From positions 1 to 64,000 of the forward strand of contig JADMIM010000005.1 in assembly GCA_015478585.1 (NCBI GenBank): DNA of 64,000 nt. The letters are read 5' to 3'. This DNA is from Thermaceae bacterium. GTDB lineage: Bacteria; Deinococcota; Deinococci; Deinococcales; Thermaceae. The translations under genes and the position numbers were made by a program. A model generated the notes under the pieces. The model was not told the origin of the DNA and made no database searches. It saw only the letters and a list, made by a program, of their open reading frames with translations. Shown in pieces: positions 1-8,058 of this stretch (within the stretch, counting starts at the first letter, position 1; every line of letters starts with the position of its first letter).

Positions 1-2412
1 CTCCTGGAAGTGCTCGTAGGGCGAATCGCCGGAGGAAACTTCCATGGCCGCCTTGAAAATGCGCGGATTGAAGCGGAAGTCCTTGGCGGGCAGCACCTTT
101 TCGGCATGGAGTAGGTTGAGACGCTCGAGAGCGGTTCGCTCGAGTTCGTGCAAGCCATAGCCCGCAGTCTCCGAGCCGAGGAAGTTGGGGATACCCAATA
201 TCTTGGCCAACTCGGGTTTGAGGCCAATCGCGCTGAAGATGCGCCCATAGCCCCGAACCTCGTGAATACCCATGGTCGAGATGACCTTCTCCAAGCCCTT
301 CTTGAGGCCCTCGAGGAGGTTTTGCAGACCCAGTGTGCCCTTCAGGGCCTGGGCCTTGTGGCCCATCAGCCAGGGTGCCACGGCATCGGCCCCCAGACCC
401 AAGCACACCGCGACATCGTGCAGGTTGCGCAGGCCTCCGCTGTGAACCAGGAGGCTGGTGCGGCGGCGCAGACTGATGCCCTCGGAGTCACGGGCCTCCT
501 CGAGCGACTTCCCCACCGCCGAGAGCGCTAAATACACGTCCAGCCAGACTCCACCCTCGAAAGCGTTGCGGTCAGAAAGCACGATGAGTTCCGCACCACT
601 CTTCACGGCTTCTACCGCTGCGTCCTGAGCGCGCTTGAGCCCAGCAGCGAGGCCCTCCTCTACCGAGAACTGAAGCGGGATAACCGTGTGCTGGAAGCGC
701 TTGAGGGCCTCTTGGTAAGTCAAAGTGCCCTGGCCCTGGGCAATGGCGGCCACATTGGGAGCGGTTTCCTCGAGCAGCACCGGAACCACCAGTTCTTCGA
801 CGTGCCCAGCCCCACGCCCATCCGGGAGCGGACGGCGGCCCAGAATAGTACGGGTGGAGAAATGCTCGATTTCGCGCTCGCGGTCAATGGCGGGGTTGGT
901 GACGACCGCCACGGTCTCCTTAAAGAACTCCGAGAGGTTAGGTTTCTCGGGGTTGAGGGCCGCAATTGGGCCGTCATAACCGAGCGAACCAATCGGCTCG
1001 TTGCCATTTTCCGAGAGGGCATCCAGGTATCCGGCATCCCACCTGTCCCAGCCATAGGCCCGCTCCAGGTTGAGCGAGGGCGGCGCGGGCTTTTCCTCGA
1101 CCTGGATCTCACTGCCGCCCGCAATCGGCGGCAGTGACTGGTAGCGCGGGCCACTCAGGTGTGCGGCGTAACCCTCGAGACTGTGCGACTTGGAGAGGAT
1201 GCGCTCCAAGACTTGCCGCTGGTGGCGGTCATAGGGGAACAACCGGACTCCATCGGGGGTGAGACGAACATAGGCTTTCTCCCCAGGGGCAAAAGGGCGC
1301 GGCTCGGAAACAAACTCCTCGACGGTAAACACCCCGCGCTCCGAGCTGTAGACGTATTCCTCTTCGGTCTCCACGAACCACAGCGGACGCAAGCCCATCG
1401 CGTCGGTGGCGAAAACTGCTTCCTCACGGTGGCGGGTGACCAGGGCTGCCGGGCCTTGGGCCAGGGCTCCGAAGCGCTGGCGCAGGTTCATGTAGAGGTC
1501 TTGCAGGGTGGGGGAATAGTTTTTGATTTCGCCCAGAATGGGTGGGAAAGCCAGGTCTATGGCCTCCGGCAAGGAGAGGCCGAAGCGGTACAAAAGGCCC
1601 TCGAGAATACGGCTTAAGTCCTGCGAGTCCGAGCCGTCGGTGAGGGGAATGCCCAGGAAACTTCCTTCGCGGCGCAGCCGCTCGATGGTGTTGATTTCTC
1701 CGTTATGCCCCAACAAGCCAAAGGGCTGGACGGCCTCGAAGGTGGACATGGTGTTGGTCGAGTAGCGATTGTGGCCCAGGGTGAGCGCCGATTTGAACTC
1801 GGCCCGGCTGAGTTCGGGGAAGTAGCGCTTCAAAATTTCCGCGCTGCCCCGCACCTTGTAGACCACGCTGGCTGTCGAGAGGGAAACTATATGCACCGGG
1901 AAACGTTGCTCGAGCCAAACCCCCAGCTCCCACAGTGGGCCGTCGCCGTCGCTGGAAAGGCCCGCGACTTGGTAGAACAGAGGCTCGGTGCGTTTGCCCA
2001 CCGGCCCCAGCACGCGGGAGTTGGTCTCCCCTTTGCGTTCTAGCAGCAGCTTGATGCCCCGTTTGCTGCCCTCTACCCGCACCAGGTCGAACAGCTCCTG
2101 CACGCGGGTTCCTTCGCTTTTGGGCACGAAAAAATGACCCACGAAAAAGCGTGGATTTTGCGCCAGGTTGCTATCCAGGCCGCCCTCGTAGAGGTAGCTG
2201 GCCCATAGCTCTCTAGGTAAGTCGGTCTGGATACCCGTTCCGTCACCCTCACCTCGGATTAGCCCGGCGCGATGGGCCATCTTGTACAGGCTCTCGAGGG
2301 TGCGTTGCACGTTGGCGTGACTGGGCTTGGCGCTTTTTTCGACGACCGCGATGATGCCGCAGGCATCTTGTCCAATTGGTATACCAGGATATGCTTTTCT
2401 GAACTCTGTCAC
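1..2412 (-). CDS. gltB: Glutamate synthase large subunit, N-terminal 804 residues (runs off the left edge)
   Basis: Reading from a GTG at 2412 on the minus strand, the frame stays open to base 1. The start follows a GGAGG box by 5 nt. The protein opens with a 17-residue propeptide and then ACGI, placing the N-terminal nucleophile at Cys18 of a class II (Ntn) glutamine amidotransferase domain of about 400 residues. The central glutamate synthase domain follows. In this family the amidotransferase releases ammonia from glutamine, which is channelled to 2-oxoglutarate at an FMN/Fe-S centre to give glutamate. The usual length is about 1500 residues, so the FMN-binding and GXGXG parts lie outside the window. 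No small subunit is visible. A strong promoter lies immediately upstream, so this is the first gene of its transcript. Confidence 0.93.
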   Translation of the reverse strand, partial: MTEFRKAYPGIPIGQDACGIIAVVEKSAKPSHANVQRTLESLYKMAHRAGLIRGEGDGTGIQTDLPRELWASYLYEGGLDSNLAQNPRFFVGHFFVPKSEGTRVQELFDLVRVEGSKRGIKLLLERKGETNSRVLGPVGKRTEPLFYQVAGLSSDGDGPLWELGVWLEQRFPVHIVSLSTASVVYKVRGSAEILKRYFPELSRAEFKSALTLGHNRYSTNTMSTFEAVQPFGLLGHNGEINTIERLRREGSFLGIPLTDGSDSQDLSRILEGLLYRFGLSLPEAIDLAFPPILGEIKNYSPTLQDLYMNLRQRFGALAQGPAALVTRHREEAVFATDAMGLRPLWFVETEEEYVYSSERGVFTVEEFVSEPRPFAPGEKAYVRLTPDGVRLFPYDRHQRQVLERILSKSHSLEGYAAHLSGPRYQSLPPIAGGSEIQVEEKPAPPSLNLERAYGWDRWDAGYLDALSENGNEPIGSLGYDGPIAALNPEKPNLSEFFKETVAVVTNPAIDREREIEHFSTRTILGRRPLPDGRGAGHVEELVVPVLLEETAPNVAAIAQGQGTLTYQEALKRFQHTVIPLQFSVEEGLAAGLKRAQDAAVEAVKSGAELIVLSDRNAFEGGVWLDVYLALSAVGKSLEEARDSEGISLRRRTSLLVHSGGLRNLHDVAVCLGLGADAVAPWLMGHKAQALKGTLGLQNLLEGLKKGLEKVISTMGIHEVRGYGRIFSAIGLKPELAKILGIPNFLGSETAGYGLHELERTALERLNLLHAEKVLPAKDFRFNPRIFKAAMEVSSGDSPYEHFQE

Positions 2413-2460
2413 GCGCGCCTCCAGGGGAGATGTCTTGCTTTTCAGATTGAAGGGTGAATG

Positions 2461-2480
2461 CCACGCAAACTTGTGCGTGG
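2461..2480 (-). promoter_or_regulatory. Hairpin at the 5' end of the gltB transcript
   Basis: CCACGC (2461-2466) and GCGTGG (2475-2480) form a perfect 6-bp stem with an 8-nt loop. It lies just downstream of the gltB -10 box, so it would sit at the extreme 5' end of the mRNA. It may protect the transcript or act as a regulatory site; the function is inference. Confidence 0.4.
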
Positions 2481-2489
2481 ATTTGAAGC

Positions 2490-2518
2490 AGTATACGGGT
2501 CGCCATTTGTCACGTCAA
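2490..2518 (-). promoter_or_regulatory. gltB promoter
   Basis: On the minus strand TTGACG (2518-2513) and TATACT (2495-2490) are separated by 17 bp, an almost consensus housekeeping sigma promoter reading into gltB. The mRNA leader would be about 70 nt. Confidence 0.75.
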
Positions 2519-2657
2519 TAACAAACATTTGGCCCACAATCCCTGCAAAAGTCGCTTTTACACCATCCTTCGTGGCCTCGATTCAGCTCCAAAGCCCCTC
2601 GAGCAGCTTGCTCGAGGCTAGGGATATGGGCAAAAATCCCACCGCAATCGCATTTTG

Positions 2658-2687
2658 TTGACATTGTTTCCTCACTGAGCCTACAAT
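2658..2687 (+). promoter_or_regulatory. spoVS promoter
   Basis: TTGACA (2658-2663) and TACAAT (2682-2687) with an 18-bp spacer read toward the SpoVS gene. The start codon follows about 35 bp later behind a strong Shine-Dalgarno box. Confidence 0.75.
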
Positions 2688-2721
2688 GCCCTTGATAGGG
2701 GCGTAACGCCGAGGAGGTATT

Positions 2722-2994
2722 GTGGAAACGCTGCGCGTATCTGGCAAATCTCGTCCCAACTCCGTAGCCGGTGCGATAGCCGCGCTGTTGCGCTCACAAA
2801 GCGAAGTCGAGGTGCAAGCCATCGGCCCCGAGGCGGTAAATCAGGCTGTGAAAGCCATCGCTATTGCCAGGGGCTACATTGCTCCAGACAACCTAGATTT
2901 GACCGTCAAGCCCGCTTTTGTAAAGCTCGAGCTCGAACACGAGGAGCGCACCGCAATGCGCTTCACCATTCGCAGCCAGCCGCTCGCTCCTTGA
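2722..2994 (+). CDS. spoVS: Stage V sporulation protein S family (SpoVS)
   Basis: The 90-residue product has the SpoVS pattern: an opening LRVSGKSRPNSVAGAIAALL, then the conserved alternating helix/strand core with EVQAIGPEAVNQAVKAIAIA and a final basic strand. The family folds like Alba nucleic-acid-binding proteins. It is common in non-sporulating Deinococcota, where its role is not established; nucleic-acid binding is a family-based inference. Translation starts at GTG 2722, 3 nt after GAGGAGGT (2711-2718). It has its own strong promoter and looks monocistronic and well expressed. Confidence 0.9.
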   Translation: METLRVSGKSRPNSVAGAIAALLRSQSEVEVQAIGPEAVNQAVKAIAIARGYIAPDNLDLTVKPAFVKLELEHEERTAMRFTIRSQPLAP

Positions 2995-3123
2995 GCCTGA
3001 TCCTCAAACTTTCCCTTTGCCATTCCTGGATTATGCAGATTGAGGCTTATTTGGGCCTGGTAATCCAGGTCTCAGAGGACTAACCCAGCTTTTGCTACCC
3101 TAAAGACACGGAGGTGATCAACA

Positions 3124-3807
3124 ATAATCTTCACACCTACTTACTTACTGGTAATCTTGGTTTTTCTCGCCACCCTGGCCATACAGTTCTGGTTGCAGTC
3201 TACTTATGCCCGCTACAGCCGAGTCGCCAACTCGAGGGGCCTCACCGGAGCAGAAGTAGCCAGGGCCATCCTGGATGCTTATGGTCTAAATAGTGTCCGG
3301 GTCGAGCCCGTGCCGGGCGCACTCACCGACCACTACGACCCCACCCAGAAAGTGGTGCGGCTTTCTGAACCCAACTACGCCTCGCCCTCCGAAGCTGCTC
3401 TGGCAGTTGCCGCTCACGAGGTGGGGCACGCCATCCAAGACGCAAAAGGCTATGCCCCCCTGCGCATTCGTCACGCTATTTTGCCAGTAGCCAATATCGG
3501 CAGCACCCTCGGCCCCTGGATTTTTATCCTCGGCCTGTTCATGAATGTGGCCGGGCTGATGAGCGTGGGTATCTGGCTTTTCGCCGCCGCCGCGCTGTTC
3601 CAGTTGATCACCCTGCCCGTAGAGTTTGATGCCTCGAGCCGGGCTCTAGTCAATCTCAAAAAGATGAACTTTTTGAATCCGGGTGAAATGGATGGGGCTC
3701 GAGCTGTTCTGACTGCCGCTGCCATGACTTATGTGGCCGCCTTAGCTAGTTCGTTGGCGCAGATTCTCTACTATGTCTCGATACTGCAAGGCCGTCGCTC
3801 GGATTAG
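3124..3807 (+). CDS. Neutral zinc metallopeptidase, YugP family (membrane)
   Basis: The protein carries AAHEVGHAIQD, the HExxH zinc site, after a conserved TDHYDPxxKVVRLSE stretch. An N-terminal membrane helix and two more hydrophobic helices follow, the layout of Bacillus YugP (PF04298). The substrate is unknown. The first ordinary start codon is TTG 3157, but it has no ribosome site and would cut into the first helix. The strong GGAGGTGAT (3110-3118) points instead to about 3124, where the in-frame codon is ATA. Starting there restores an IIFTPTYLL opening that resembles the N-terminus of YugP homologues. The ATA start is therefore proposed but unproven; the conservative start is 3157. A hairpin terminator follows the stop. 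Confidence 0.85.
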   Translation: MIFTPTYLLVILVFLATLAIQFWLQSTYARYSRVANSRGLTGAEVARAILDAYGLNSVRVEPVPGALTDHYDPTQKVVRLSEPNYASPSEAALAVAAHEVGHAIQDAKGYAPLRIRHAILPVANIGSTLGPWIFILGLFMNVAGLMSVGIWLFAAAALFQLITLPVEFDASSRALVNLKKMNFLNPGEMDGARAVLTAAAMTYVAALASSLAQILYYVSILQGRRSD

Positions 3808-3820
3808 CGCCCGATACCCC

Positions 3821-3850
3821 AAATCCCCGCCAAGCGCGGGGATTTTTTTA
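3821..3850 (+). terminator. Intrinsic terminator after the metallopeptidase
   Basis: AAATCCCCGC (3821-3830) pairs perfectly with GCGGGGATTT (3836-3845) around a 5-nt loop and runs into a T tract. Confidence 0.85.
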
Positions 3851-3863
3851 TGGCGGTTTTCAG

Positions 3864-4095
3864 AAAGGGCTAAACGCAAGACGCTAAACGTCTAACACCG
3901 AACGCTAAAAACCGAAAACTCAAAGTCAAAAACCTAAAAATATAAACTGCGTCCCAGACGGTGTTTCTTGATGAGGCAATTATGCCGTCCTGGCGTAGCT
4001 TTCTAGCCCCTTGTATTTTTTCTTTTGTGGTTGCCTTCGGCCTTTGGCTTTCAGCTTTTGGCATCTTATGTTTAGCTCTTTGCGCCAGTCGCCCC
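3864..4095 (+). repeat. R1 dispersed intergenic repeat, copy A
   Basis: The core at 3949-4000 begins GCGTCCCAGACGG and ends GTAGCT. It is preceded by an A-rich arm with ACGCTAAA words and followed by a T-rich arm with TTTGGCTTTCAGCTTTTGG. GGCA/TGCC around ATTA forms an inner hairpin, and CCAG-ACGG pairs with CCGT-C-CTGG outside it. The copy lies between convergent genes. Confidence 0.8.
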
Positions 4096-4099
4096 ATGC

Positions 4100-4696
4100 T
4101 CAGTGTAGGGCCGAAAGCAGCGCAGCAACCCCGAAACCCACCAGCAATAGCCCTGCCACAGGGTTTAGCAGTTGCAAGTTGAGGCGCTGGCCCGCCAAGC
4201 GGGTCAAGCTCGCCAGCACCAGCCACCACAGCATCGAGCCGACAAAAAAACCCAGTACCAGCCAAGCTGCACCCCGGCTCCCGGCCAACCCTGCTCCGGC
4301 AATTAAAGCCGTAAACGAAAGAATGGTCAGTGGGCTGGTGAGGGTCAAGACCAGCGTGGTGAAAAAGGTGGCCCAGGGTGCAGTAGTCTGCACTCCGGCA
4401 GCACGCTCAGCCGGTCTCGAGCGCAAAATACCGTACCCTAGCCATAGCAACAACAAACCGCCCAGCAGCCGCACCGGGGTCTGGTGGGCTATCAGGAAGC
4501 CTGAGATTGCGGTCAGGCCCAGTGCGGTCACCGCGCCATAAAGGGCATCGGCCACGGCTGTTCCCAGACCACCGATAACCCCCGCACGCCAGCCCAGGCT
4601 CGAGGAGCGCTGGATACACAGCATTACCATCGGGCCAGGAATGGCTGCCAATACAAACCCAAACAGCATTCCTTTGAGTAATGCCGAGCCGTCCAT
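4100..4696 (-). CDS. LysE/RhtB-family amino-acid exporter
   Basis: This 198-residue, almost wholly hydrophobic protein has about six membrane helices and the family N-terminus GxxxAAIPGPMVMLC (the PGP signature of LysE/RhtB). A loop of basic residues near position 95 (RSRPAER) separates two halves. The family exports amino acids such as lysine, homoserine or threonine; the substrate here is unknown. I chose ATG 4696 because TATGCT (rev 4708-4703) ends 6 nt upstream, the leaderless arrangement seen repeatedly here. TTG 4702 is an alternative. The gene is divergent from an Lrp-type regulator, a common pairing in which the regulator senses the exported amino acid. Confidence 0.88.
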   Translation of the reverse strand: MDGSALLKGMLFGFVLAAIPGPMVMLCIQRSSSLGWRAGVIGGLGTAVADALYGAVTALGLTAISGFLIAHQTPVRLLGGLLLLWLGYGILRSRPAERAAGVQTTAPWATFFTTLVLTLTSPLTILSFTALIAGAGLAGSRGAAWLVLGFFVGSMLWWLVLASLTRLAGQRLNLQLLNPVAGLLLVGFGVAALLSALH

Positions 4697-4790
4697 GCCC
4701 AAAGCATAGCCTGGGCTTTATTGAAAGCTGAAGGGTCAGCTCGAGCCTATTTTGCGATTCAGGGTTGAGCATTCAAACTAAAATGACCCT

Positions 4791-5258
4791 ATGGCTTTAG
4801 ATTCTCAAAGTGCTCTGGATACAATCAATCTTGCCATCCTGGACGAGCTTCAGAAGGATGCACGGCTATCGTACAGCGAGCTGGCCCGGCGAGTCAGGCT
4901 TTCTGCCCCCGCCGTGAGCGAACGGGTACGGCGTTTGGAAGAAGTCGGTTTTATCGCGGCCTATTCAGCTAGAGTTCCAGCAAAGGCCCTGGGGTACTCT
5001 GTTACAGCCATAGTTTGTGTGGTCGTGCCACCCAACCGCTATAAGCCGATGTACGAGCTGGCCCGTGACCTGCCGGAAATCCGCGAGTGCTACCACGTCG
5101 CCGGAGAGGCTTCCTTGATTCTCAAGGTGCTGGCAACAAGTATCGAAGGGCTCGAGCAAACCCTGCAAAAAATTCAGGTCTTGGGCACCACCCAGACCTC
5201 TATCGTGATGTCTGCGCCGGTAGTCAAAGAGACCTTTGAGCTCTCGCAAACCCGGTAA
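4791..5258 (+). CDS. Lrp/AsnC-family transcriptional regulator
   Basis: The product has 155 residues. Residues 10-60 are the AsnC-type helix-turn-helix (LDELQKDARLSYSELARRV, then SERVRRLEEVGFI). Residues 70-150 form the RAM effector domain, with an AGEASLILKV-like ligand loop. The family forms octamers that bind amino acids and control transport or metabolism. The ATG lies 6 nt behind TAAAAT (4779-4784), so the mRNA is probably leaderless. The divergent LysE-type exporter is the likely target, by analogy with LysG/LysE and similar pairs. That link is inference from position. Confidence 0.92.
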   Translation: MALDSQSALDTINLAILDELQKDARLSYSELARRVRLSAPAVSERVRRLEEVGFIAAYSARVPAKALGYSVTAIVCVVVPPNRYKPMYELARDLPEIRECYHVAGEASLILKVLATSIEGLEQTLQKIQVLGTTQTSIVMSAPVVKETFELSQTR

Positions 5259-5267
5259 ACTCGAGCC

Positions 5268-5444
5268 ATGGGTGGCTTGAAACCGTTCGCGCTATGGACT
5301 GTAATCGCGCTGTTGGTAGGTGGGTTGGTATATCTGGCCCAGGCCCAAGGGCTGATTCATACCACCTTTCCGCTGTGGGCCTTGGGGATGGTGCTGGTAT
5401 GGGCGCTGGGGTTTGTCAACCTTCTGGCCCGTGGCCCACGCTAG
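5268..5444 (+). CDS. Small two-helix membrane protein, 58 residues
   Basis: ATG 5268 opens a 58-codon frame closed by TAG at 5442-5444. It encodes two hydrophobic helices (about residues 7-25 and 33-50) split by a short polar turn, and ends in a basic tail (ARGPR). I do not recognise a family. It begins 9 bp after the Lrp gene stop on the same strand and may be cotranscribed. It is supported only by its clean membrane-protein pattern and tight spacing. Confidence 0.55.
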   Translation: MGGLKPFALWTVIALLVGGLVYLAQAQGLIHTTFPLWALGMVLVWALGFVNLLARGPR

Positions 5445-5888
5445 AGGGGTTTACATGAATCTTGGGATGGCCTGAGTATATTGACTGTGCCCGTGTGAGA
5501 AGCGCGATAGGGCAATCCTGGTGGTTTGGTTCGGGCACAACAGCGAAACTCTTTGGCGAAAATACCTCCAGGCAGTCTCGAGGAGGACGTACTAGACGGG
5601 TTTATACCCTAATAGCGACTTCTTTGTTGTGGAATGACATTCTCAGTTCCTGACAGCACTGACCGCACAAGTGCTGAATATATCTTGGAAATGCCTGAGG
5701 GGAAAGCTGCTTTACGTTAAGGCGTTAATCACCCCCAAGCTCTGTCATAACACTGTAAGCTGAGGTATACTCGCTCGAGACCCGATTAACTGCACGCTTT
5801 CCTTATGTAGCAGCGGGTTCTCCTAGACACGAAGATTCCTCCGCATTCCGTAGGCTCGCCCCTAGCGGCCCCGAGGTCTAAAGCGCAT
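5445..5888. other. 444-bp spacer, no convincing gene
   Basis: A 63-codon plus-strand frame at 5462-5653 has no ribosome site and atypical composition, so I do not call it. At 5506-5523 GATAGGGCAAT runs directly into CCTGGTG, which looks like an R1 core with an internal deletion, but this is weak. The right part carries the promoter of the next gene. Confidence 0.4.
5742..5771 (+). promoter_or_regulatory. Putative promoter of the DnaQ-like gene
   Basis: CTGTCA (5742-5747) and TATACT (5766-5771) are 18 bp apart, giving a leader of about 110 nt before the exonuclease gene. Confidence 0.5.
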
Positions 5889-6695
5889 ATGGCCACATCC
5901 GCTATCCCCCGTTCTGGACTCAGTCCCACCCACTATCGTCTTTCAACCCGTCTGGTACGACATCTCCGCAGCGCAGGAACTCCCCTCGAGGCCCACACCT
6001 TAGCCGAGCGGGTGCTGGCAAGCCCACAAATTCCCCGTGGAGCCTGGGCCAGCGGATTGCTCGAGGAGCTGTTGGACGGAAGGTTTGAGCGACAAGTGGG
6101 AGGTCTGGGGCTGTGGGAATGGAAATATCCCTTTCCCGCTAAGAACGAGGCGGTGACAGTGCTGGACATCGAAACCACCGGCCTTTCGGCCACCGATCAC
6201 GAGATTATCGAGTTGGCCCTGATTCGCCTGGAGCATGGACAGCAGCAGGTGTTCCAGCGCATGGTAAATCCCGGCGTGAGCATCCCGCCCTTTATCAGCC
6301 GCCTGACCGGAATTCGCAACCAAGACGTGAGCGGCGCTGCCGATGTCTATAGTGTGCTAGAAGAAGCCCTGCCCCTGCTGCAGGACTCCATCCTGATCAT
6401 CCAGAACGCTCCCTTCGACCTGAGTTTTCTCCAACCTCGCCTGGGGCGACTCGGCTACCGCTTGGATAACCCCGTGATAGACACCATCCACTGGGCCAGA
6501 AAAGCCCTACCCGGCCTCGCCAAGCGGGGGCTGGATTCGTTGGCCTGGGCTTTCGACTTAGGCCCTATCGAAGGCCGTCACCGTGCGCTGGGAGACGTGG
6601 AGACTACCTTGCAGGTGGCCCACGAAATGTACTACATGCTAACCGCTGGACGCTGCACCTCGGTTCGCCAAGCTGCATCCCTACCCCGTTTATAA
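5889..6695 (+). CDS. DnaQ-like 3'-5' exonuclease (DEDDh)
   Basis: This is a 268-residue protein with all four DEDDh acidic residues visible. They are D93 and E95 in LDIETTGL, D177 in NAPFDLSFL, and H231 with D236 in HRALGDVETT. This is the proofreading fold of DNA polymerase III epsilon. About 85 N-terminal residues ahead of the exonuclease look like a helical, possibly winged-helix domain, which is not part of classical epsilon. It could be a stand-alone proofreading subunit or a repair exonuclease; the sequence does not decide. No good Shine-Dalgarno box precedes ATG 5889. The following gene starts 13 bp downstream and is probably cotranscribed. Confidence 0.85.
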   Translation: MATSAIPRSGLSPTHYRLSTRLVRHLRSAGTPLEAHTLAERVLASPQIPRGAWASGLLEELLDGRFERQVGGLGLWEWKYPFPAKNEAVTVLDIETTGLSATDHEIIELALIRLEHGQQQVFQRMVNPGVSIPPFISRLTGIRNQDVSGAADVYSVLEEALPLLQDSILIIQNAPFDLSFLQPRLGRLGYRLDNPVIDTIHWARKALPGLAKRGLDSLAWAFDLGPIEGRHRALGDVETTLQVAHEMYYMLTAGRCTSVRQAASLPRL

Positions 6696-6708
6696 AGGTG
6701 CTTGACTT

Positions 6709-7830
6709 ATGAGTGGACGCTACGTTCTGACCAGCAACTGCCTCACCTCGGGAACCATGAACCTCACTCTGACCCTGCGCAATTATTTGCAGGGCCGCGA
6801 CAACGTAACCTTCCGCGACGAGGACGGCGACTCCTACGAAACCCAGGTCAACTGGGCCAGAGGACGCATCGAGGGCCTGGGAGCCTACTACGATAAACGC
6901 CGTTTGAGCGCCAACGAGATCATCGCACTGCATTTTGAGGGCGAGGAGATTGGCCTCGAGGCGCTCACTCCTACAGCCAAGCCTGCCAAACCCCGCCGTG
7001 GCCCACCCCAACCTGAGCCTGCACACCCCGAACCCGCCAAAGTGGAGAAGGTGGAAAAGCCCCAGAAGCGCGTTAAGGTCACGCCTTACCCGCGCGAGGT
7101 CTTGTTTCCTCAAATTCCCCAGAGCAGCGAAGCCCCAGCTTTTGCCGCCGACCTCGAGGTGCTAGGTTTGAGCCGCGAGTCGGCGGGTCTGCCCTGGACT
7201 TTCCGGGCTGCCCTGGGACGGCGTGCCTTCACCTTGGCCCTGGCTCGCTTCGGGGAGATGGAAGCCAAGGAACTCCTGGCCTTCCGGCAATCGGGGCGGG
7301 TGCAATACGCAGCAATTGTGGCTGGGGAGTCTTCGCGCAGTGAAGCCCTCAGCGAAATTGCCTCGGTACGCCCTTCAGGGCTGGGCCAGGTCGGGCTGGC
7401 CTATGTCTCACCTGAGGCTTTGGGACGCTTGGTCAAACTGCAAGGGGCTTTTCCTATCGGTGCTTTGGATATCGAGAAACTGTTGCGCGAGGGCCGACTA
7501 GACCTCGAGTCCATCGCCAGCCTGGAGTCTGAAATTTCCGGTGTGCTGGGCGAGCGCGGGGCGTTTTCGGCGGTGCTCACACTGCTATGCGAACTTTCCA
7601 GCCAGCAAATCTTTTTGCTGGCCGACCTAATGCCCACCGCACGCGAGATGAACCTCGAGGCCGACCACCTGCAAGGGGTATTGGAAACCCTCTCCAGCCC
7701 ACCGTTCCTGCTCTTGAAGCGGCTCTCACCCGGCGAGTTTTTGATGCGCCAAACGGTGAGCCGGGCGCTTTCGGACTGGACAGAGTACGCACGAGTGATG
7801 GAGCGAAGGCTCGAGGGGATGCGGCTGTAA
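6709..7830 (+). CDS. Unknown protein, beta-rich N-domain plus helical C-domain (373 residues)
   Basis: I do not recognise the family. Residues 1-85 are strand-rich with regularly placed glycines (a GTMNLTLTLRNYL, FRDEDGDSYETQV, LSANEIIALHF progression), resembling a small beta-barrel of nucleic-acid-binding type; this is only impression. Residues 85-125 are a Pro/Lys/Glu linker. Residues 140-373 form an alpha-helical domain rich in Leu and Glu with no catalytic motif. A weak AAAGGTG precedes ATG 6709. The 13-bp gap to the exonuclease gene suggests a shared transcript and possibly a DNA-related role. Confidence 0.7.
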   Translation: MSGRYVLTSNCLTSGTMNLTLTLRNYLQGRDNVTFRDEDGDSYETQVNWARGRIEGLGAYYDKRRLSANEIIALHFEGEEIGLEALTPTAKPAKPRRGPPQPEPAHPEPAKVEKVEKPQKRVKVTPYPREVLFPQIPQSSEAPAFAADLEVLGLSRESAGLPWTFRAALGRRAFTLALARFGEMEAKELLAFRQSGRVQYAAIVAGESSRSEALSEIASVRPSGLGQVGLAYVSPEALGRLVKLQGAFPIGALDIEKLLREGRLDLESIASLESEISGVLGERGAFSAVLTLLCELSSQQIFLLADLMPTAREMNLEADHLQGVLETLSSPPFLLLKRLSPGEFLMRQTVSRALSDWTEYARVMERRLEGMRL

Positions 7831-7894
7831 CTGTCTTGGCGTAAGCCTACAACAGCCCGGTAGACATATAGACCTCAGGCGAAAATCCGGTTTT

Positions 7895-7977
7895 AGCCCC
7901 TCTCCCAGAGGGCAGAGGGGCTGGGTCGAACCCGCGACAGCGGGCCTGTATCGCCATCGGCGACCGCGATATCGCGG
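7895..7977. repeat. Cluster of perfect palindromes
   Basis: AGCCCCTCT (7895-7903) and AGAGGGGCT (7914-7922) form a 9-bp stem with a 10-nt loop, and CCGCGATATCGCGG (7964-7977) is a perfect 14-bp palindrome. The pair lies between convergent genes and could act as a two-way terminator, though no T tract follows. It may instead be a REP-like repeat. Confidence 0.5.
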
Positions 7978-8058
7978 CTAGGGTTTTGCCCGAGACGGGG
8001 TAAGGGTATTCTAGAGCGGTTGTCGCCGGTGGCCTGGGGAATGTTTCCTTGACTGGAT

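Noticed and set aside
688-1137. Open frames on the plus strand at 148-531, 688-1137 and 1159-1617
   Set aside because: They are shadows of the glutamate synthase gene, which reads on the minus strand without interruption and has a clear family match.
5462-5653. 63-codon frame and a possible deleted R1 core at 5506-5523
   Set aside because: No ribosome site, no recognisable product, and only two short words match R1, which may be chance.
7895-7945. tRNA-like GGGTCGAACCC and stems near 7895-7945
   Set aside because: No cloverleaf can be built; there is no anticodon arm or acceptor stem of the right spacing.
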